The position numbers were made by a program, and so were the translations under genes. From the NCBI RefSeq assembly GCF_019402665.1, contig NZ_VSST01000012.1, positions 62,001 through 126,000 on the forward strand: a stretch of 64,000 nt of DNA, read 5' to 3'. Below, piece after piece: positions 1-10,914 of the stretch. The notes beneath the pieces are model-generated. The model was not told where the DNA came from. It made no database searches and saw nothing but the letters and a program-made list of their open reading frames with translations. Numbering within the stretch: position 1 is the first letter of the stretch; every line of letters starts with the position of its first letter. Source of the DNA: Bradyrhizobium canariense. Lineage in GTDB: Bacteria; Pseudomonadota; Alphaproteobacteria; Rhizobiales; Xanthobacteraceae.

Positions 1-13
1 AGGAAGCCCGACC

Positions 14-997
14 ATGCCGCTTTCACGCCGCCGCTTTCTCGCAGCCAGCGCCGCCGCATCGGTGTTCGCGCCGTCGTTGGCGCTCGCCCAGGCCAAGGAA
101 TTCCGTCTCGGCCTGATTACGCCGAACGGCCATTCCTGGAACAAGGCTGCGCTCAAATTCGGTGAAGATCTCAAGGCGGCGACCAACGGCCGCCTGACCC
201 TGACCGTATTTCACTCCGGCCAGCTCGGCAACGAGCCCGCGATGATGCAGCAATTGCAGTCCGGCGCGCTCGACATGGGCTTCGTCCAGGCCGCAGAGCT
301 CGGCTCGCGCGTGCCGCACATTGCAGCGATCAATGCGCCCTACATCGTCCGCTCGACGCCCGCAGTGGCGAAATTCGTACGGCATCCGGCGGCGGTGAAG
401 CTGTTCGAGGTGCTGCCGCAGGAGACCGGAACGATCGGGCTCGGCTGGGGCATCACCGGCATGCGGGCGGTATTCTCCTCAAAGGACCTGACTTCGCTCG
501 CCGACATCAAAGGCATGAAGCTGCGCATCAATCCGACGCCGGTCTATCGCGATTTCTATTCCTCGCTGGGTGCAGCTCCGACGCCGATCCCGACGCCGCA
601 GGTGTTCGACGCGATGGCCAATGGCCAGGTCGACGGTCTCGAGGCTGATCTCGAATTCTCCTGGAACCAGCGCTTCGACAAGGTGTCGAAGGTGATCCTG
701 CAGATGAACGCCGTCTTCATGCCGATGGCCGCAGTGCTCTCGGGCCGGGTCTGGCAGTCGCTCCCCGCCGCCGACCGCGAGCTGATCGCCAAGACCGTCA
801 AGTCGACGCTGGATGCGCAGATCGACGAATTGGCCTCCAACGAGCCCGCGCTGATCGAGAATTTCCGCAATGCCCCGATCCCGATCCGCCAGGTGCCGGC
901 CGGCGATACCGAAGCCGTCATTGCCGAGTTCGACAAGATCTGGCTGCCGAAGGCGCCCGTCCTCGCCGAGCTGCGCAAGGTCGGCGCCACGCTCTGA
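14..997 (+). CDS. TRAP transporter solute-binding protein, DctP family
   Basis: This is a periplasmic binding subunit of a tripartite ATP-independent (TRAP) transporter, which captures an organic acid or related solute for a DctQM permease. The first 26 residues are a signal peptide with a twin-arginine-like SRRRFLAA stretch and an ALA-QA cleavage site, so Tat export is possible. The mature part has the DctP pattern: a GHSWNKAALKFGEDLK start, the GQLGNEPAMMQQLQSGALDMG segment and a central GMKLRINPTP region holding the conserved carboxylate-binding arginine. At 327 aa it has normal family length. No permease gene lies downstream, so DctQM is presumably beyond the left edge. The DapA-family gene follows by 75 bases and may share its transcript and pathway. 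The ligand cannot be read from sequence. Confidence 0.88.
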   Translation: MPLSRRRFLAASAAASVFAPSLALAQAKEFRLGLITPNGHSWNKAALKFGEDLKAATNGRLTLTVFHSGQLGNEPAMMQQLQSGALDMGFVQAAELGSRVPHIAAINAPYIVRSTPAVAKFVRHPAAVKLFEVLPQETGTIGLGWGITGMRAVFSSKDLTSLADIKGMKLRINPTPVYRDFYSSLGAAPTPIPTPQVFDAMANGQVDGLEADLEFSWNQRFDKVSKVILQMNAVFMPMAAVLSGRVWQSLPAADRELIAKTVKSTLDAQIDELASNEPALIENFRNAPIPIRQVPAGDTEAVIAEFDKIWLPKAPVLAELRKVGATL

Positions 998-1072
998 CCC
1001 CAACCGCCATCCCCTTCCAAGAACCCCGGCGGATCCAGCCCCCCGCCGGCCAAATCCACTCGGAGTCAAATC

Positions 1073-1999
1073 ATGAGCCGCCGCGTTTCCTGGGAGGGCG
1101 TCTTCCCGGCCGTCACCACGCAATTCCACGACGATCTCTCGCTCGACATCGACGCGACCGCGAAGGTGATGGACGGACTGATCCGTGATGGCGTCTCCGG
1201 CCTGATCGTCTGCGGCTCGGTCGGCGAGAACACCTCGCTGGAGCGCAAGGAGAAGGTCGCGATCATGGAGACGGCGAAATCCGTTGCGGCCGGCCGCGTG
1301 CCCGTGCTGTGCGGCATCGCCGAATTCACCACGGCCTTCGCAGTCGAAACCGCGAAGGAGGCCGCGCGCGTCGGCATCGACGGCGTGATGGTGATGCCGG
1401 CCCTGGTCTATTCGTCCAAGCCGCACGAGACCGCCGCGCATTTCCGCGCCGTCGCCACCGCGACGGACCTGCCGGTGATGCTCTACAACAATCCGCCGAT
1501 CTACAAGAACGACGTCACCCCCGACATTCTGGCCACGCTCGCCGACGTCGAGACCGTCGTCTGCTTCAAGGATTCCTCGGGCGACACAAGGCGCTTCATC
1601 GACACCAGGAACATGGTCGGCGATCGCTTCGTGCTGTTCGCCGGCCTCGACGACGTCATCGTCGAGAGCATCGCCATGGGCGCCGTGGGGTGGGTGTCCG
1701 GCATGTCGAACGCCTTTCCGCGCGAGGGCGAGACGCTGTTTCGCCTGGCCAAGGCCGGACGCTATGCCGAGGCGATGCCGCTCTACGAATGGTTCATGCC
1801 GCTCTTGCATCTCGACGCACGCCCGGACCTCGTCCAGTGCATCAAGCTGTGCGAGCACATCATGGGCCGCGGCACCGCGCTGACCCGCCCGCCCCGCCTC
1901 GCGCTGCTGCCGCAGGAGAAGGCCGAGGTCGAGGCGATGATGGCCAAGGCGCTCAAGAGCCGGCCGCGCCTGCCCGATGTTGGGTTGAAGGCAGCCTGA
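1073..1999 (+). CDS. Dihydrodipicolinate synthase (DapA) family lyase/aldolase
   Basis: The 308 aa product is a TIM-barrel class I aldolase of the DapA/NAL superfamily. Schiff-base Lys166 lies in VCFKDSSGD, catalytic Tyr138 in MLYNNPP, and the pyruvate-binding loop is GSVGENTS at residues 48-55. DapA itself usually has GTTGE in that loop, and the gene sits behind a TRAP binding protein. Both points suggest a catabolic aldolase or dehydratase acting on a sugar acid or hydroxy-oxo acid rather than lysine synthesis; this is inference. It ends a few bases before a large palindrome that probably terminates both this gene and the convergent HMG-CoA lyase gene. Confidence 0.85.
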   Translation: MSRRVSWEGVFPAVTTQFHDDLSLDIDATAKVMDGLIRDGVSGLIVCGSVGENTSLERKEKVAIMETAKSVAAGRVPVLCGIAEFTTAFAVETAKEAARVGIDGVMVMPALVYSSKPHETAAHFRAVATATDLPVMLYNNPPIYKNDVTPDILATLADVETVVCFKDSSGDTRRFIDTRNMVGDRFVLFAGLDDVIVESIAMGAVGWVSGMSNAFPREGETLFRLAKAGRYAEAMPLYEWFMPLLHLDARPDLVQCIKLCEHIMGRGTALTRPPRLALLPQEKAEVEAMMAKALKSRPRLPDVGLKAA

Positions 2000-2005
2000 G
2001 CGCAC

Positions 2006-2096
2006 GTAGGGTGGGCAAAGCGAAGCGTGCCCACCACTGAGATCGAAATCGTGGAAAGATGGTGGGCACGGCGCTATGCGCCTTTGCCCACCCTAC
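2006..2096. repeat. Palindromic repeat with GTAGGGTGGGCAAAG arms
   Basis: GTAGGGTGGGCAAAG at 2006-2020 is repeated inverted at 2082-2096, with a second nested complementary pair (GTGCCCACCA at 2027-2036 and TGGTGGGCAC at 2060-2069). The element sits between convergent genes and could act as a bidirectional terminator. From general knowledge, similar GTAGGGTGGGCA palindromes are dispersed through Bradyrhizobium genomes. The stop codon of the HMG-CoA lyase gene lies inside the right arm. Confidence 0.8.
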
Positions 2097-3004
2097 GAAG
2101 CTGCCCGCTTCTTCCTTGCATTCAGTGCGGACGCCACGCGGCTCACGGGCGGTTTGCCGAGCACGCGACTCATCTCGTTCGTGACAGCCAGCAGCTTCTC
2201 CATATCAACGCCGGTCCTGATTCCCATGCCCTCGAGCATGTAGACGACGTCCTCGGTCGCAACGTTGCCCGTCGCGCCCGGCGCGTAGGGGCAGCCGCCG
2301 AGGCCGCCGGCGGCGGCATCGATGACGTGGACGCCTTCCTCCATCCCCGCATACAGATTGGCGAGCGCCTGGCCGTAGGTGTCGTGGAAATGCATCGAGA
2401 GATTGGCGGGCGGGATGTTGGCGCTGACCGCGCGCAGCATCTCCTTGGCTTTATCAGGCGTGCCGACGCCGATGGTGTCGCCGAGCGAGATTTCGTAGCA
2501 GCCGAGCTCCCACAGCGTGGTGGCGAGATCGGCGACGGCTTTCGGCTTGATCTCGCCGTCGAAGGGACAGCCCAGCACGCAGGAGATATAGCCGCGTACC
2601 TTGACACCATCAGCCTTGGCGCGCGCCAGCACCGGCTTGAACCGTTCGATGGACTCCGCGACCGTGCAATTGATGTTGGCCCGCGAAAAGCCTTCGGAAA
2701 CCGCGGCGAACACCGAGACGATCTTGGCGCCGGCCGCGCGCGCGGCGTCATAGCCCTTCTCGTTCGGCACCAGCACGTGGAATTCGGCACCGGTCAAATG
2801 GCTGACGCCGCGCAGCACGGCATCCGAGCTCGCCATCTGCGGGATCGCCTTGGGCGAGACGAAGGCGCCGACCTCGACCGTATTGAGGCCAGCCGCGACC
2901 AGCGCCTCGATGAAGGCGATCCGCGCCTCGACGCTGACCGCCGTCTTCTCGTTCTGCAGGCCGTCGCGGGGCCCCATTTCGATGATGCGGACGGGGTCGC
3001 TCAT
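2093..3004 (-). CDS. liuE: Hydroxymethylglutaryl-CoA lyase
   Basis: It cleaves 3-hydroxy-3-methylglutaryl-CoA to acetoacetate and acetyl-CoA, the last step of leucine degradation. The 303 aa protein has the family landmarks: MGPRDGLQNE at residues 10-19 (metal-binding Asp14), the HFHDTYG metal motif at 205-211, and the GGLGGCPYAPGATGN signature with catalytic Cys238. The start codon lies one base beyond the stop of the upstream carboxylase alpha subunit, so the two are translationally coupled. It is the last gene of a four-gene operon. Its TAG stop (2093-2095) falls inside the right arm of a dispersed palindrome, so the extreme C-terminus (about KKRAAS) may have been set by repeat insertion. 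Confidence 0.95.
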   Translation of the reverse strand: MSDPVRIIEMGPRDGLQNEKTAVSVEARIAFIEALVAAGLNTVEVGAFVSPKAIPQMASSDAVLRGVSHLTGAEFHVLVPNEKGYDAARAAGAKIVSVFAAVSEGFSRANINCTVAESIERFKPVLARAKADGVKVRGYISCVLGCPFDGEIKPKAVADLATTLWELGCYEISLGDTIGVGTPDKAKEMLRAVSANIPPANLSMHFHDTYGQALANLYAGMEEGVHVIDAAAGGLGGCPYAPGATGNVATEDVVYMLEGMGIRTGVDMEKLLAVTNEMSRVLGKPPVSRVASALNARKKRAAS

Positions 3005-3005
3005 C

Positions 3006-5009
<2,004 letters not shown>

Positions 5010-5013
5010 CGCA

Positions 5014-6618
5014 TCACATCCTGAACAGGCCAAATTTCGTCGGCTCGATCGGCGCATTCGACGCGGCCGAGAGGCCAAGGCCGAGCACCAGCCTTGTATC
5101 GGCCGGGTCGATCACGCCGTCGTCCCAGAGCCGCGCGGTCGCGTAATACGGGTGCCCCTGGCTCTCATATTGCGCGCGGATCGGCTCGCGGAATTTATCT
5201 TCGTCTTCTTTCGACCAGCTGTCGCCCTTGGCCTCGATATTGTCGCGGCGGACCTGGCTCAGCACCATCGAGGCCTGCTCGCCGCCCATCACCGAGATGC
5301 GGGCGTTCGGCCACATCCAGAGGAAGCGCGGTGAGTAGGCGCGACCGCACATGCCGTAATTGCCGGCGCCATAGGAGCCGCCGATCACGACGGTGAATTT
5401 CGGCACCGACGCCGTCGCGACCGCCGTCACCAGCTTGGCGCCGTCACGCGCGATGCCGCCGGCCTCGTACTTCTTGCCGACCATGAAGCCGGTAATGTTC
5501 TGCAAAAACACCAGCGGAATGCCGCGCTGGCAGCACAGCTCGATGAAATGCGCCCCCTTCAGCGAACTTTCACTGAAGAGAATGCCGTTGTTGGCGATGA
5601 TGCCAACCGGAAAACCCCAGATGTGAGCGAAGCCGCACACCAGCGTCGTGCCGTAGAGCTTCTTGAACTCGTCGAATTCGGAGCCATCAACCACGCGCGC
5701 AATGATGTCGCGCACGTCGAACGGCTTGCGCCCGTCGACGGGCACCACGCCGTAGATCTCCTCCGCCGCAAACAAGGGATCACGCGCCGGATGCATGTTG
5801 AGGTTCGGTCGCACCGATGGTTTCAGCGTGCCGACAATGCGGCGGGCGATGCCGATCGCGTGCGCGTCGTTCTGGGCGTAATGATCGGTCACGCCCGATT
5901 GCCGCGAATGCACGTCGGCGCCGCCGAGCTCTTCCGCGGTCACCACTTCGCCCGTCGCCGCTTTCACCAGCGGCGGCCCGCCGAGGAAGATGGTGCCTTG
6001 ATTGCGCACGATGATGCTCTCGTCCGACATCGCGGGGACATAGGCGCCGCCGGCCGTGCAGGAGCCCATCACGATGGCAATCTGCGGGATGCCTTGCGAC
6101 GACATCTGGGCCTGGTTGTAGAAGATGCGGCCGAAATGACGCTCGTCCGGAAAGATCTCGTCCTGCAGCGGCAGGAAGGCGCCGCCGGAATCCACCATGT
6201 AGACGCAGGGAAGATTGTTCTGCCGCGCCACGTCCTGCGCGCGCAGATGCTTCTTCACGGTCATGGGATAATAGGTGCCGCCCTTGATGGTGGCATCGTT
6301 GGCAACGATCACGCATTCGCGACCCGCGATGCGCCCGACCCCGGTGACAACGCTGGCCGAATGCACGTCGCCGCCATAGAGGCCATAGGCCGCGAGCGGC
6401 GACAGCTCCATGAACGCGGTGCCGGGATCGACCAAGAGGTCGACGCGCTCCCGCGCCAGCATCTTGCCGCGCGAGGTATGGCGGTTGCGCGAGACCTCAC
6501 CGCCGCCGCCGGCGACCTGGCTCAGCTTTTCGCGCAGATCCGCGACGAGGCTGCGCATGGCCTCGGAATTGCGTGCAAAGTCCGACGAAGACGTATCGAT
6601 GCTGGAATGGAGCGGCAT
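5014..6618 (-). CDS. liuB: Methylcrotonyl-CoA carboxylase, beta (carboxyltransferase) subunit
   Basis: It transfers the carboxyl group from biotin to 3-methylcrotonyl-CoA, giving 3-methylglutaconyl-CoA. The 534 aa protein shows both halves of a carboxyltransferase: an N-terminal crotonase-like half with [18 protein letters not shown] and [16 protein letters not shown], and a C-terminal half with [23 protein letters not shown] and [20 protein letters not shown]. These are typical of acyl-CoA carboxylase beta chains. It sits between the isovaleryl-CoA dehydrogenase gene (24 bases upstream) and the alpha subunit. Confidence 0.95.
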   Translation of the reverse strand: MPLHSSIDTSSSDFARNSEAMRSLVADLREKLSQVAGGGGEVSRNRHTSRGKMLARERVDLLVDPGTAFMELSPLAAYGLYGGDVHSASVVTGVGRIAGRECVIVANDATIKGGTYYPMTVKKHLRAQDVARQNNLPCVYMVDSGGAFLPLQDEIFPDERHFGRIFYNQAQMSSQGIPQIAIVMGSCTAGGAYVPAMSDESIIVRNQGTIFLGGPPLVKAATGEVVTAEELGGADVHSRQSGVTDHYAQNDAHAIGIARRIVGTLKPSVRPNLNMHPARDPLFAAEEIYGVVPVDGRKPFDVRDIIARVVDGSEFDEFKKLYGTTLVCGFAHIWGFPVGIIANNGILFSESSLKGAHFIELCCQRGIPLVFLQNITGFMVGKKYEAGGIARDGAKLVTAVATASVPKFTVVIGGSYGAGNYGMCGRAYSPRFLWMWPNARISVMGGEQASMVLSQVRRDNIEAKGDSWSKEDEDKFREPIRAQYESQGHPYYATARLWDDGVIDPADTRLVLGLGLSAASNAPIEPTKFGLFRM

Positions 6619-6642
6619 GTTGATTCCAATTGCGTGAAGGTT

Positions 6643-7815
6643 TTAAGCCGTCTCAGCCATCAATTCGCGGCCGATCAGCATGCGGCGGACCTCGGAAGTC
6701 CCCGCGCCGATCTCGTAGAGCTTGGCGTCGCGCCAGAGCCGTCCGACCGGAAATTCGGAGGTGTAGCCGACCCCGCCAAGCGCCTGGATCGCCTCGCCCG
6801 CCATCCACGTCGCCTTCTCCGCGGAATAGAGGATCGCAGCCGCCGCATCCTTGCGCAAGCTGCGTGCGTGATCGGCGCGGTCGCAGGCACGCCCCACCGC
6901 ATAGACATAGGCGCGCGTGGCCTGCCAGGTCGCGTACATGTCGGCGAGCTTGCCCTGCATGAGCTGGAAGTCGCCGATCGGCTGGCCGAACTGCTTGCGC
7001 TCGTGCATGTAGGGCACCACCGCGTCCATGCAGGCCGCCATGATCCCGAGCGGGCCGCCGGAGAGGACCGTGCGCTCATAGTCGAGGCCGGACATCAGCA
7101 CCCCGACGCCCTCGCCGACCTTGCCAAGCACGTTCTCCTCCGGCACCTCGCATTCGTCGAAGAACAGTGGATAGGTGTTGGAGCCGCGCATGCCGAGCTT
7201 GTCGAGATGCTGGCCGTGGCTGAAGCCCTTGGCCCCCTTCTCGACCAGGAAGGCGGTCATGCCGCGCGGGCCCGCTTCCGGATCGGTCTTGGCATAGACC
7301 ACCAGCACGTCGGCATCGCCGCCATTGGTGATCCACATCTTCGAGCCGTTGAGCACGTAGCGGTCGCCGCGCTTGTCGGCGCGCAGTTTCATGGACACAA
7401 CGTCGGAGCCGGCGCCGGGCTCGGACATCGCGAGCGCGCCGACATACTCGCCGGAGATCAACTTCGGCAGATAACGCTCGCGCTGCGCATCACTGCCGTT
7501 GCGGCGGATCTGGTTGACGCAGAGATTGGAATGGGCACCGTAGGAGAGACCGACCGCGGCCGAGCCGCGCGAAATCTCCTCCATCGCGACGATATGGGCG
7601 AGATAGCCCATGTTGGAGCCGCCATATTGCTCCGGCGCGGTCATGCCAAGCAGGCCGAGGTCGCCGAGGCGCTTCCAGAGGTCCGCCGGGAACAGATTGG
7701 CTTTCTCGATATCGGCGGCACGCGGGGCGATCTCCGCCTCCACGAAGGCGCGCAGCGTGTCGCGCAGCATGCCGATATCTTCGCCCAGATCGAAATCGAT
7801 GCTCGGAATATTCAA
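6643..7815 (-). CDS. liuA: Isovaleryl-CoA dehydrogenase
   Basis: This flavoprotein oxidises isovaleryl-CoA to 3-methylcrotonyl-CoA, the step that feeds the following carboxylase. The 390 aa chain has acyl-CoA dehydrogenase signatures: [13 protein letters not shown] (128-139), [10 protein letters not shown], and near the end [22 protein letters not shown]. Glu247 in GLDYERTVL matches the unusual position of the catalytic glutamate in isovaleryl-CoA dehydrogenases. It is the first gene of the minus-strand operon and divergent from an AraC-type regulator. No enoyl-CoA hydratase (liuC, methylglutaconyl-CoA hydratase) is present in this operon. Confidence 0.94.
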   Translation of the reverse strand: MNIPSIDFDLGEDIGMLRDTLRAFVEAEIAPRAADIEKANLFPADLWKRLGDLGLLGMTAPEQYGGSNMGYLAHIVAMEEISRGSAAVGLSYGAHSNLCVNQIRRNGSDAQRERYLPKLISGEYVGALAMSEPGAGSDVVSMKLRADKRGDRYVLNGSKMWITNGGDADVLVVYAKTDPEAGPRGMTAFLVEKGAKGFSHGQHLDKLGMRGSNTYPLFFDECEVPEENVLGKVGEGVGVLMSGLDYERTVLSGGPLGIMAACMDAVVPYMHERKQFGQPIGDFQLMQGKLADMYATWQATRAYVYAVGRACDRADHARSLRKDAAAAILYSAEKATWMAGEAIQALGGVGYTSEFPVGRLWRDAKLYEIGAGTSEVRRMLIGRELMAETA

Positions 7816-7890
7816 GGCGATTCCTCCGTCTTTTGGGGACCGAACCTAGCGGCATCGGGGCCCTTCTGCGGTCGAAAAGGTTGCATTTTC

Positions 7891-7904
7891 CGCCAAACTT
7901 GGCG
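7891..7904. promoter_or_regulatory. Dyad in liu operon/AraC divergent promoter
   Basis: The perfect dyad CGCCAA-AC-TTGGCG lies in the 112-base gap between the divergent isovaleryl-CoA dehydrogenase and AraC-type genes. It is 24 bases from the regulator start. A symmetric site is less typical for AraC proteins, which usually bind direct repeats, so its role as an operator is inferred from position only. Confidence 0.4.
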
Positions 7905-7927
7905 AGGATTTTCCCAGAGGATTTCCG

Positions 7928-8956
7928 ATGCCTTTTCAAGTCGCAACCGCGATCCCGCGCCGCGCCGTGACCCCAGCCGCCTTCGTCCGCGGGGTCGTTG
8001 CCGCTTACGAACGTTACGGCCGCGATCCGACCGAGGCGCTGAGCCGGGGTCAGGTAACGCCAGACCTTGTCAATTCTCCGGGTGGACGGGTCACGGCCGG
8101 CCAGTTCGAGGCGCTGGCGGGCCATGCCATGCGCGAGCTCGATGACGAGGCGCTCGGCTGGTTCTCGCGCCGGCTGCCCTTCGGCACCTACGGCATGCTG
8201 TGCCGCGCCTCGATCACCGCCCCGACGCTGGAGGTCGCGCTCAAGCGCTGGTGCCGGCACCATCGTCTGCTCACCGAGGACGTGCTGCTCGATCTCGCGG
8301 TCGGCAAGGAGACCGCAGTCGTGTCCATCCGTGAACTGCGCGACCTTGGATCTCTACGCGAATTCTGCCTGGTCACCCTGCTTCGCTATGTTCTTGGCTT
8401 TTCCTGCTGGGCCGTGGATTCCAGGATCGCGCTCCGCGCCGCGGAATTCCCGTACGCCGAGCCCGGCCATGTCTCGGTCTATCCCACCATCTTTTGCCGA
8501 AACATCCGCTTCGATGCGGACCGTGCTTCCATCACCTTCGACAAGCATTATCTGTCGCTGCCGCTCACCCGTAGCGCGGCGGACCTCGACAACATGCTCA
8601 AGGGCGCGCTGCGGCTGACAGTGCTCCCCTATCGGCGCGACCGGCTGCTGGTCGAGCGCGTTCGCCGCGTGCTCCGCAATGCGCGCGGACGCAGTCTCGG
8701 AGCCGAGGATGTCGCAAGCGAGCTGGCACTCTCTACCCGCACCATGCATCGGCGCCTGAGCGAGGAGGCGACCTCATTGCGCGATCTCAAGGAAGAGGCA
8801 AAATTCGAGCTCGCCAAGCAGGAGCTGATGCGCGGTCGCAGCCCGATCAAGCGGATCGCGGAGATCGCCGGCTTCCGCAACGAAAAGAGCTTTTCCCGCG
8901 CCTTCCGCAGCTGGACCGGTACCTCGCCGCGCGAGTTCCGCGGCCGGTATCGCTGA
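7928..8956 (+). CDS. AraC-family transcriptional regulator divergent from leucine operon
   Basis: The 342 aa protein has an N-terminal ligand-sensing domain of the arabinose-binding type found in AraC regulators of acyl-CoA and aromatic pathways, and a C-terminal double helix-turn-helix. The latter includes LGAEDVASELALSTRTMHRRL and IKRIAEIAGFRNEKSFSRAFRSWTGTSPREFR (about residues 258-340). Position and orientation suggest that it controls the divergent liu-type operon, perhaps responding to a leucine-derived acyl-CoA or acid; that is inference. Pseudomonas liu operons use a MerR-type LiuR instead. The start at 7928 follows an AGAGGATTTCCG stretch acting as ribosome-binding site. Confidence 0.88.
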   Translation: MPFQVATAIPRRAVTPAAFVRGVVAAYERYGRDPTEALSRGQVTPDLVNSPGGRVTAGQFEALAGHAMRELDDEALGWFSRRLPFGTYGMLCRASITAPTLEVALKRWCRHHRLLTEDVLLDLAVGKETAVVSIRELRDLGSLREFCLVTLLRYVLGFSCWAVDSRIALRAAEFPYAEPGHVSVYPTIFCRNIRFDADRASITFDKHYLSLPLTRSAADLDNMLKGALRLTVLPYRRDRLLVERVRRVLRNARGRSLGAEDVASELALSTRTMHRRLSEEATSLRDLKEEAKFELAKQELMRGRSPIKRIAEIAGFRNEKSFSRAFRSWTGTSPREFRGRYR

Positions 8957-8974
8957 CGCGCGGGCTGTCGTGCC

Positions 8975-9010
8975 GTTGCGGCCTCCGAGATCCAACTCGG
9001 AGGCCGCAAC
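8975..9010. terminator. Bidirectional hairpin between convergent genes
   Basis: A perfect 15-bp stem (GTTGCGGCCTCCGAG against its complement at 8996-9010) encloses a 6-base loop, 18 bases after the AraC-type stop and 19 bases before the end of the convergent DUF3551 gene. There is no strong T run. It probably serves as a shared terminator. Confidence 0.7.
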
Positions 9011-9029
9011 ATTTCGAAACCGGTCTCGA

Positions 9030-9329
9030 TCAGTTCGAGTTGGTCTGCCCGCCCGGGCGCAGCTTGGTGCGCGAGTGCGTCTGCTTCGGCTGGAAGGCCA
9101 GCGCGTCTGTCGACGTCTTCGCGCCGCCGCTCTGCGAGCACGAGCCGCCGATGCCGCCGGCCGCCGCCCGGCAGGCCTCCATCGTCGGATATCCGCAGCC
9201 ATGCGCGGCCTGGGCGCCATTGGTGATGCAGTAGTCTTCTGCCTGGGCAGCCGGCGCGGTCATCATGAGAAACGCAGATGCAAACAGCGTCGCAGCGGAT
9301 GCGACGAACGTCTTCGAGATCGAGGTCAT
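9030..9329 (-). CDS. DUF3551-type small exported protein
   Basis: The 99 aa product starts at MTSISKTF, preceded by an AGGAAAAG ribosome-binding site; a longer open frame upstream is less likely. A signal peptide ends around QAEDYC. The mature part has four cysteines in a CITNG..CGYPTMEACRAAAGGIGGSC pattern, the layout of DUF3551 proteins, which are abundant in Bradyrhizobium and have no known function. The C-terminal tail is polar and Thr/Gln-rich. A role in the periplasm, with disulfides, is inferred. Confidence 0.75.
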   Translation of the reverse strand: MTSISKTFVASAATLFASAFLMMTAPAAQAEDYCITNGAQAAHGCGYPTMEACRAAAGGIGGSCSQSGGAKTSTDALAFQPKQTHSRTKLRPGGQTNSN

Positions 9330-9601
9330 GTTGTCTTTTCCTGCTTCAGGGTCCCACAAAAGAGGCCTCGGCATGCGATGCAGGCTGAGGTTCACACCTC
9401 GCATGTAGGCCGGCGCCAGGAACCGGCAATCACGGCTCGGCGCATTGCAGGACTTCCCAAATCACATGTCACAGTTAGGTGAGTTACTTATCTTTTTATC
9501 CGCCTTATCCGAACTTCTATCCCAGCAAGGGAATAACCCCCGCGCCTTCAGACGTTTGGATGTCGTTGTGCGAGCTACGTTCTGGGACAGTTGCCGCCGA
9601 A

Positions 9602-10087
9602 CTATCCTGCCGCCGCGATCTTCTGCAACGGCAGCGGCACGTCCTTCGCTACGCCCAGCACCGGGAAGCTGCGGACGTTCTTCACGTTCGGCATCGCGGC
9701 GAAATGCAGGAGCTGCTGGCGCATGCTCTCGACGCTCGGCGCCACGCATTTGAGAAGATAGTCGGTGTCGCCCGAAATCCGCCAGCACTGCTGGATGCGC
9801 GGGATCGCGGCGATCGAGCTCTCGAACGCCGCCAGCACCGGCTGGGCCTGGCTGCCGAGCTGGATCGAGACGAACGACACCACCTCGTAGCCGAGCAGCC
9901 GCTCGTCGATGACGGCGCGCACCGCCCGGATCACGCCGCGGCTGAACAGCGATTTCAACCGCCTGACGCAGTTGGGCCCGGACACCCCGACGCGCAGCGC
10001 CAGCTCATTGTTGCGAACCCGCCCGTCCTGCTGCAACTCGGAGAGTATTTTCAGATCGACGCCGTCGAGCTGGTCACGCCCGGCCAT
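9602..10087 (-). CDS. Lrp/AsnC-family transcriptional regulator
   Basis: The 161 aa protein begins MAGRDQLDGVDLKIL. It carries an N-terminal winged helix-turn-helix (LDGVDLKILSELQQDGRVRNNELALRVGVSGPNCVRRLKSL in outline, about residues 7-48) followed by the RAM-type ligand/oligomerisation domain (residues 60-145). Such proteins sense amino acids. The open frame extends 21 codons further upstream, but those residues (Arg/Gly/Trp-rich) do not look like the family. No target can be named from the neighbours. Confidence 0.88.
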   Translation of the reverse strand: MAGRDQLDGVDLKILSELQQDGRVRNNELALRVGVSGPNCVRRLKSLFSRGVIRAVRAVIDERLLGYEVVSFVSIQLGSQAQPVLAAFESSIAAIPRIQQCWRISGDTDYLLKCVAPSVESMRQQLLHFAAMPNVKNVRSFPVLGVAKDVPLPLQKIAAAG

Positions 10088-10349
10088 ACCCCCACCTCGC
10101 CATGAGCCTGTCTTGCGCGGCAGCGAAGCACGGAGCGGAATGGCTGCCAAGGGCAGGACGATGGGAAGAACCCGCGTGGTTGCCCGGGCTTATTCCGGCC
10201 AGCCGCGGGCTTTCACGCGGGGCTAAAAACAAGGATGCCCGGGACCCGGCTCCACCAAGGCTTCGCAGGGCATTCGGTGTTGGGCCGGCGAAGCTTCAGC
10301 GAAGACGGCAAGCCCGGGCATGACCAGAGTCTCGACGCGTGGCCCGCCC

Positions 10350-10655
10350 TCAATGCGTCCAAGGCTCGCCGCGGCGGAACGAGAAATTGTCGGCATAGGC
10401 GACCGGACGGCGCACCGATTCCTTTGGCTCGATCACCTGGTAGGCGATGCCCTTGCGCTCGCAATAGGCGACCGCCTCTTCCTTGCTGTGGAAGTGCAGC
10501 GTGATCTGCTGCTTCATGTCGCCGGACGAGGTCCAGCCCATCAGCGGCTCGACCGCGCGCGGCTGCTCGGGCTCATAGTCGAGCTGCCATTCCTTGGTTT
10601 TGGACCGGCCGGATTGCATCGCGTTCTTGGCGGGCTTGAAAATGCGTGCGGTCAT
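10350..10655 (-). CDS. NDUFS4-like complex I accessory subunit (ETC complex I subunit)
   Basis: The 101 aa protein starts MTARIFKPAKNAMQSGRSKTKEW. It has the NDUFS4 (18 kDa Fe-S subunit) family pattern: KEWQLDYEPEQPRAVEPLMGWTSSGD followed by F.SKEEAVAYCERKGIAYQV and a terminal SFRRGEPWTH. In alphaproteobacteria this supernumerary NADH dehydrogenase subunit is encoded away from the nuo operon, as here. It would sit on the peripheral arm of complex I at the inner face of the membrane. The 26 codons upstream in frame lack family character and were not included. Confidence 0.88.
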   Translation of the reverse strand: MTARIFKPAKNAMQSGRSKTKEWQLDYEPEQPRAVEPLMGWTSSGDMKQQITLHFHSKEEAVAYCERKGIAYQVIEPKESVRRPVAYADNFSFRRGEPWTH

Positions 10656-10914
10656 GGATGGTCCGGGCCTCTTGTTCGTCTTTTCGTTCGATTTCGATGC
10701 GGCACGGTAGCAGTTGGTGGAAACCGCGGGCATAGTATAGAGACACCTTTAGGGAACTGATCCGTGATTCCGGCCCCCGGGATGCCTCGCCGACGGGTAT
10801 AATCATTATGCTGCATCGTGACAATTGCGTACCCGCCTTCCGCGCCGGGATCTCGCCCGGCGGCCCTGCTTCGTTGACGCCCACCTGTCCGTCCCCTCCG
10901 AAAGCTCCCGTCGC

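Noticed and set aside
479..2005. Long minus-strand open frame (508 codons) across the DctP and DapA-type genes
   Set aside because: It is antisense to two well-supported genes; its His/Arg/Gly/Asp-rich product has no family character and is a GC-driven shadow.
5548..8145. 865-codon plus-strand open frame across liuB and liuA
   Set aside because: Antisense to two enzymes with full family motifs; its composition is that of antisense GC-rich DNA.
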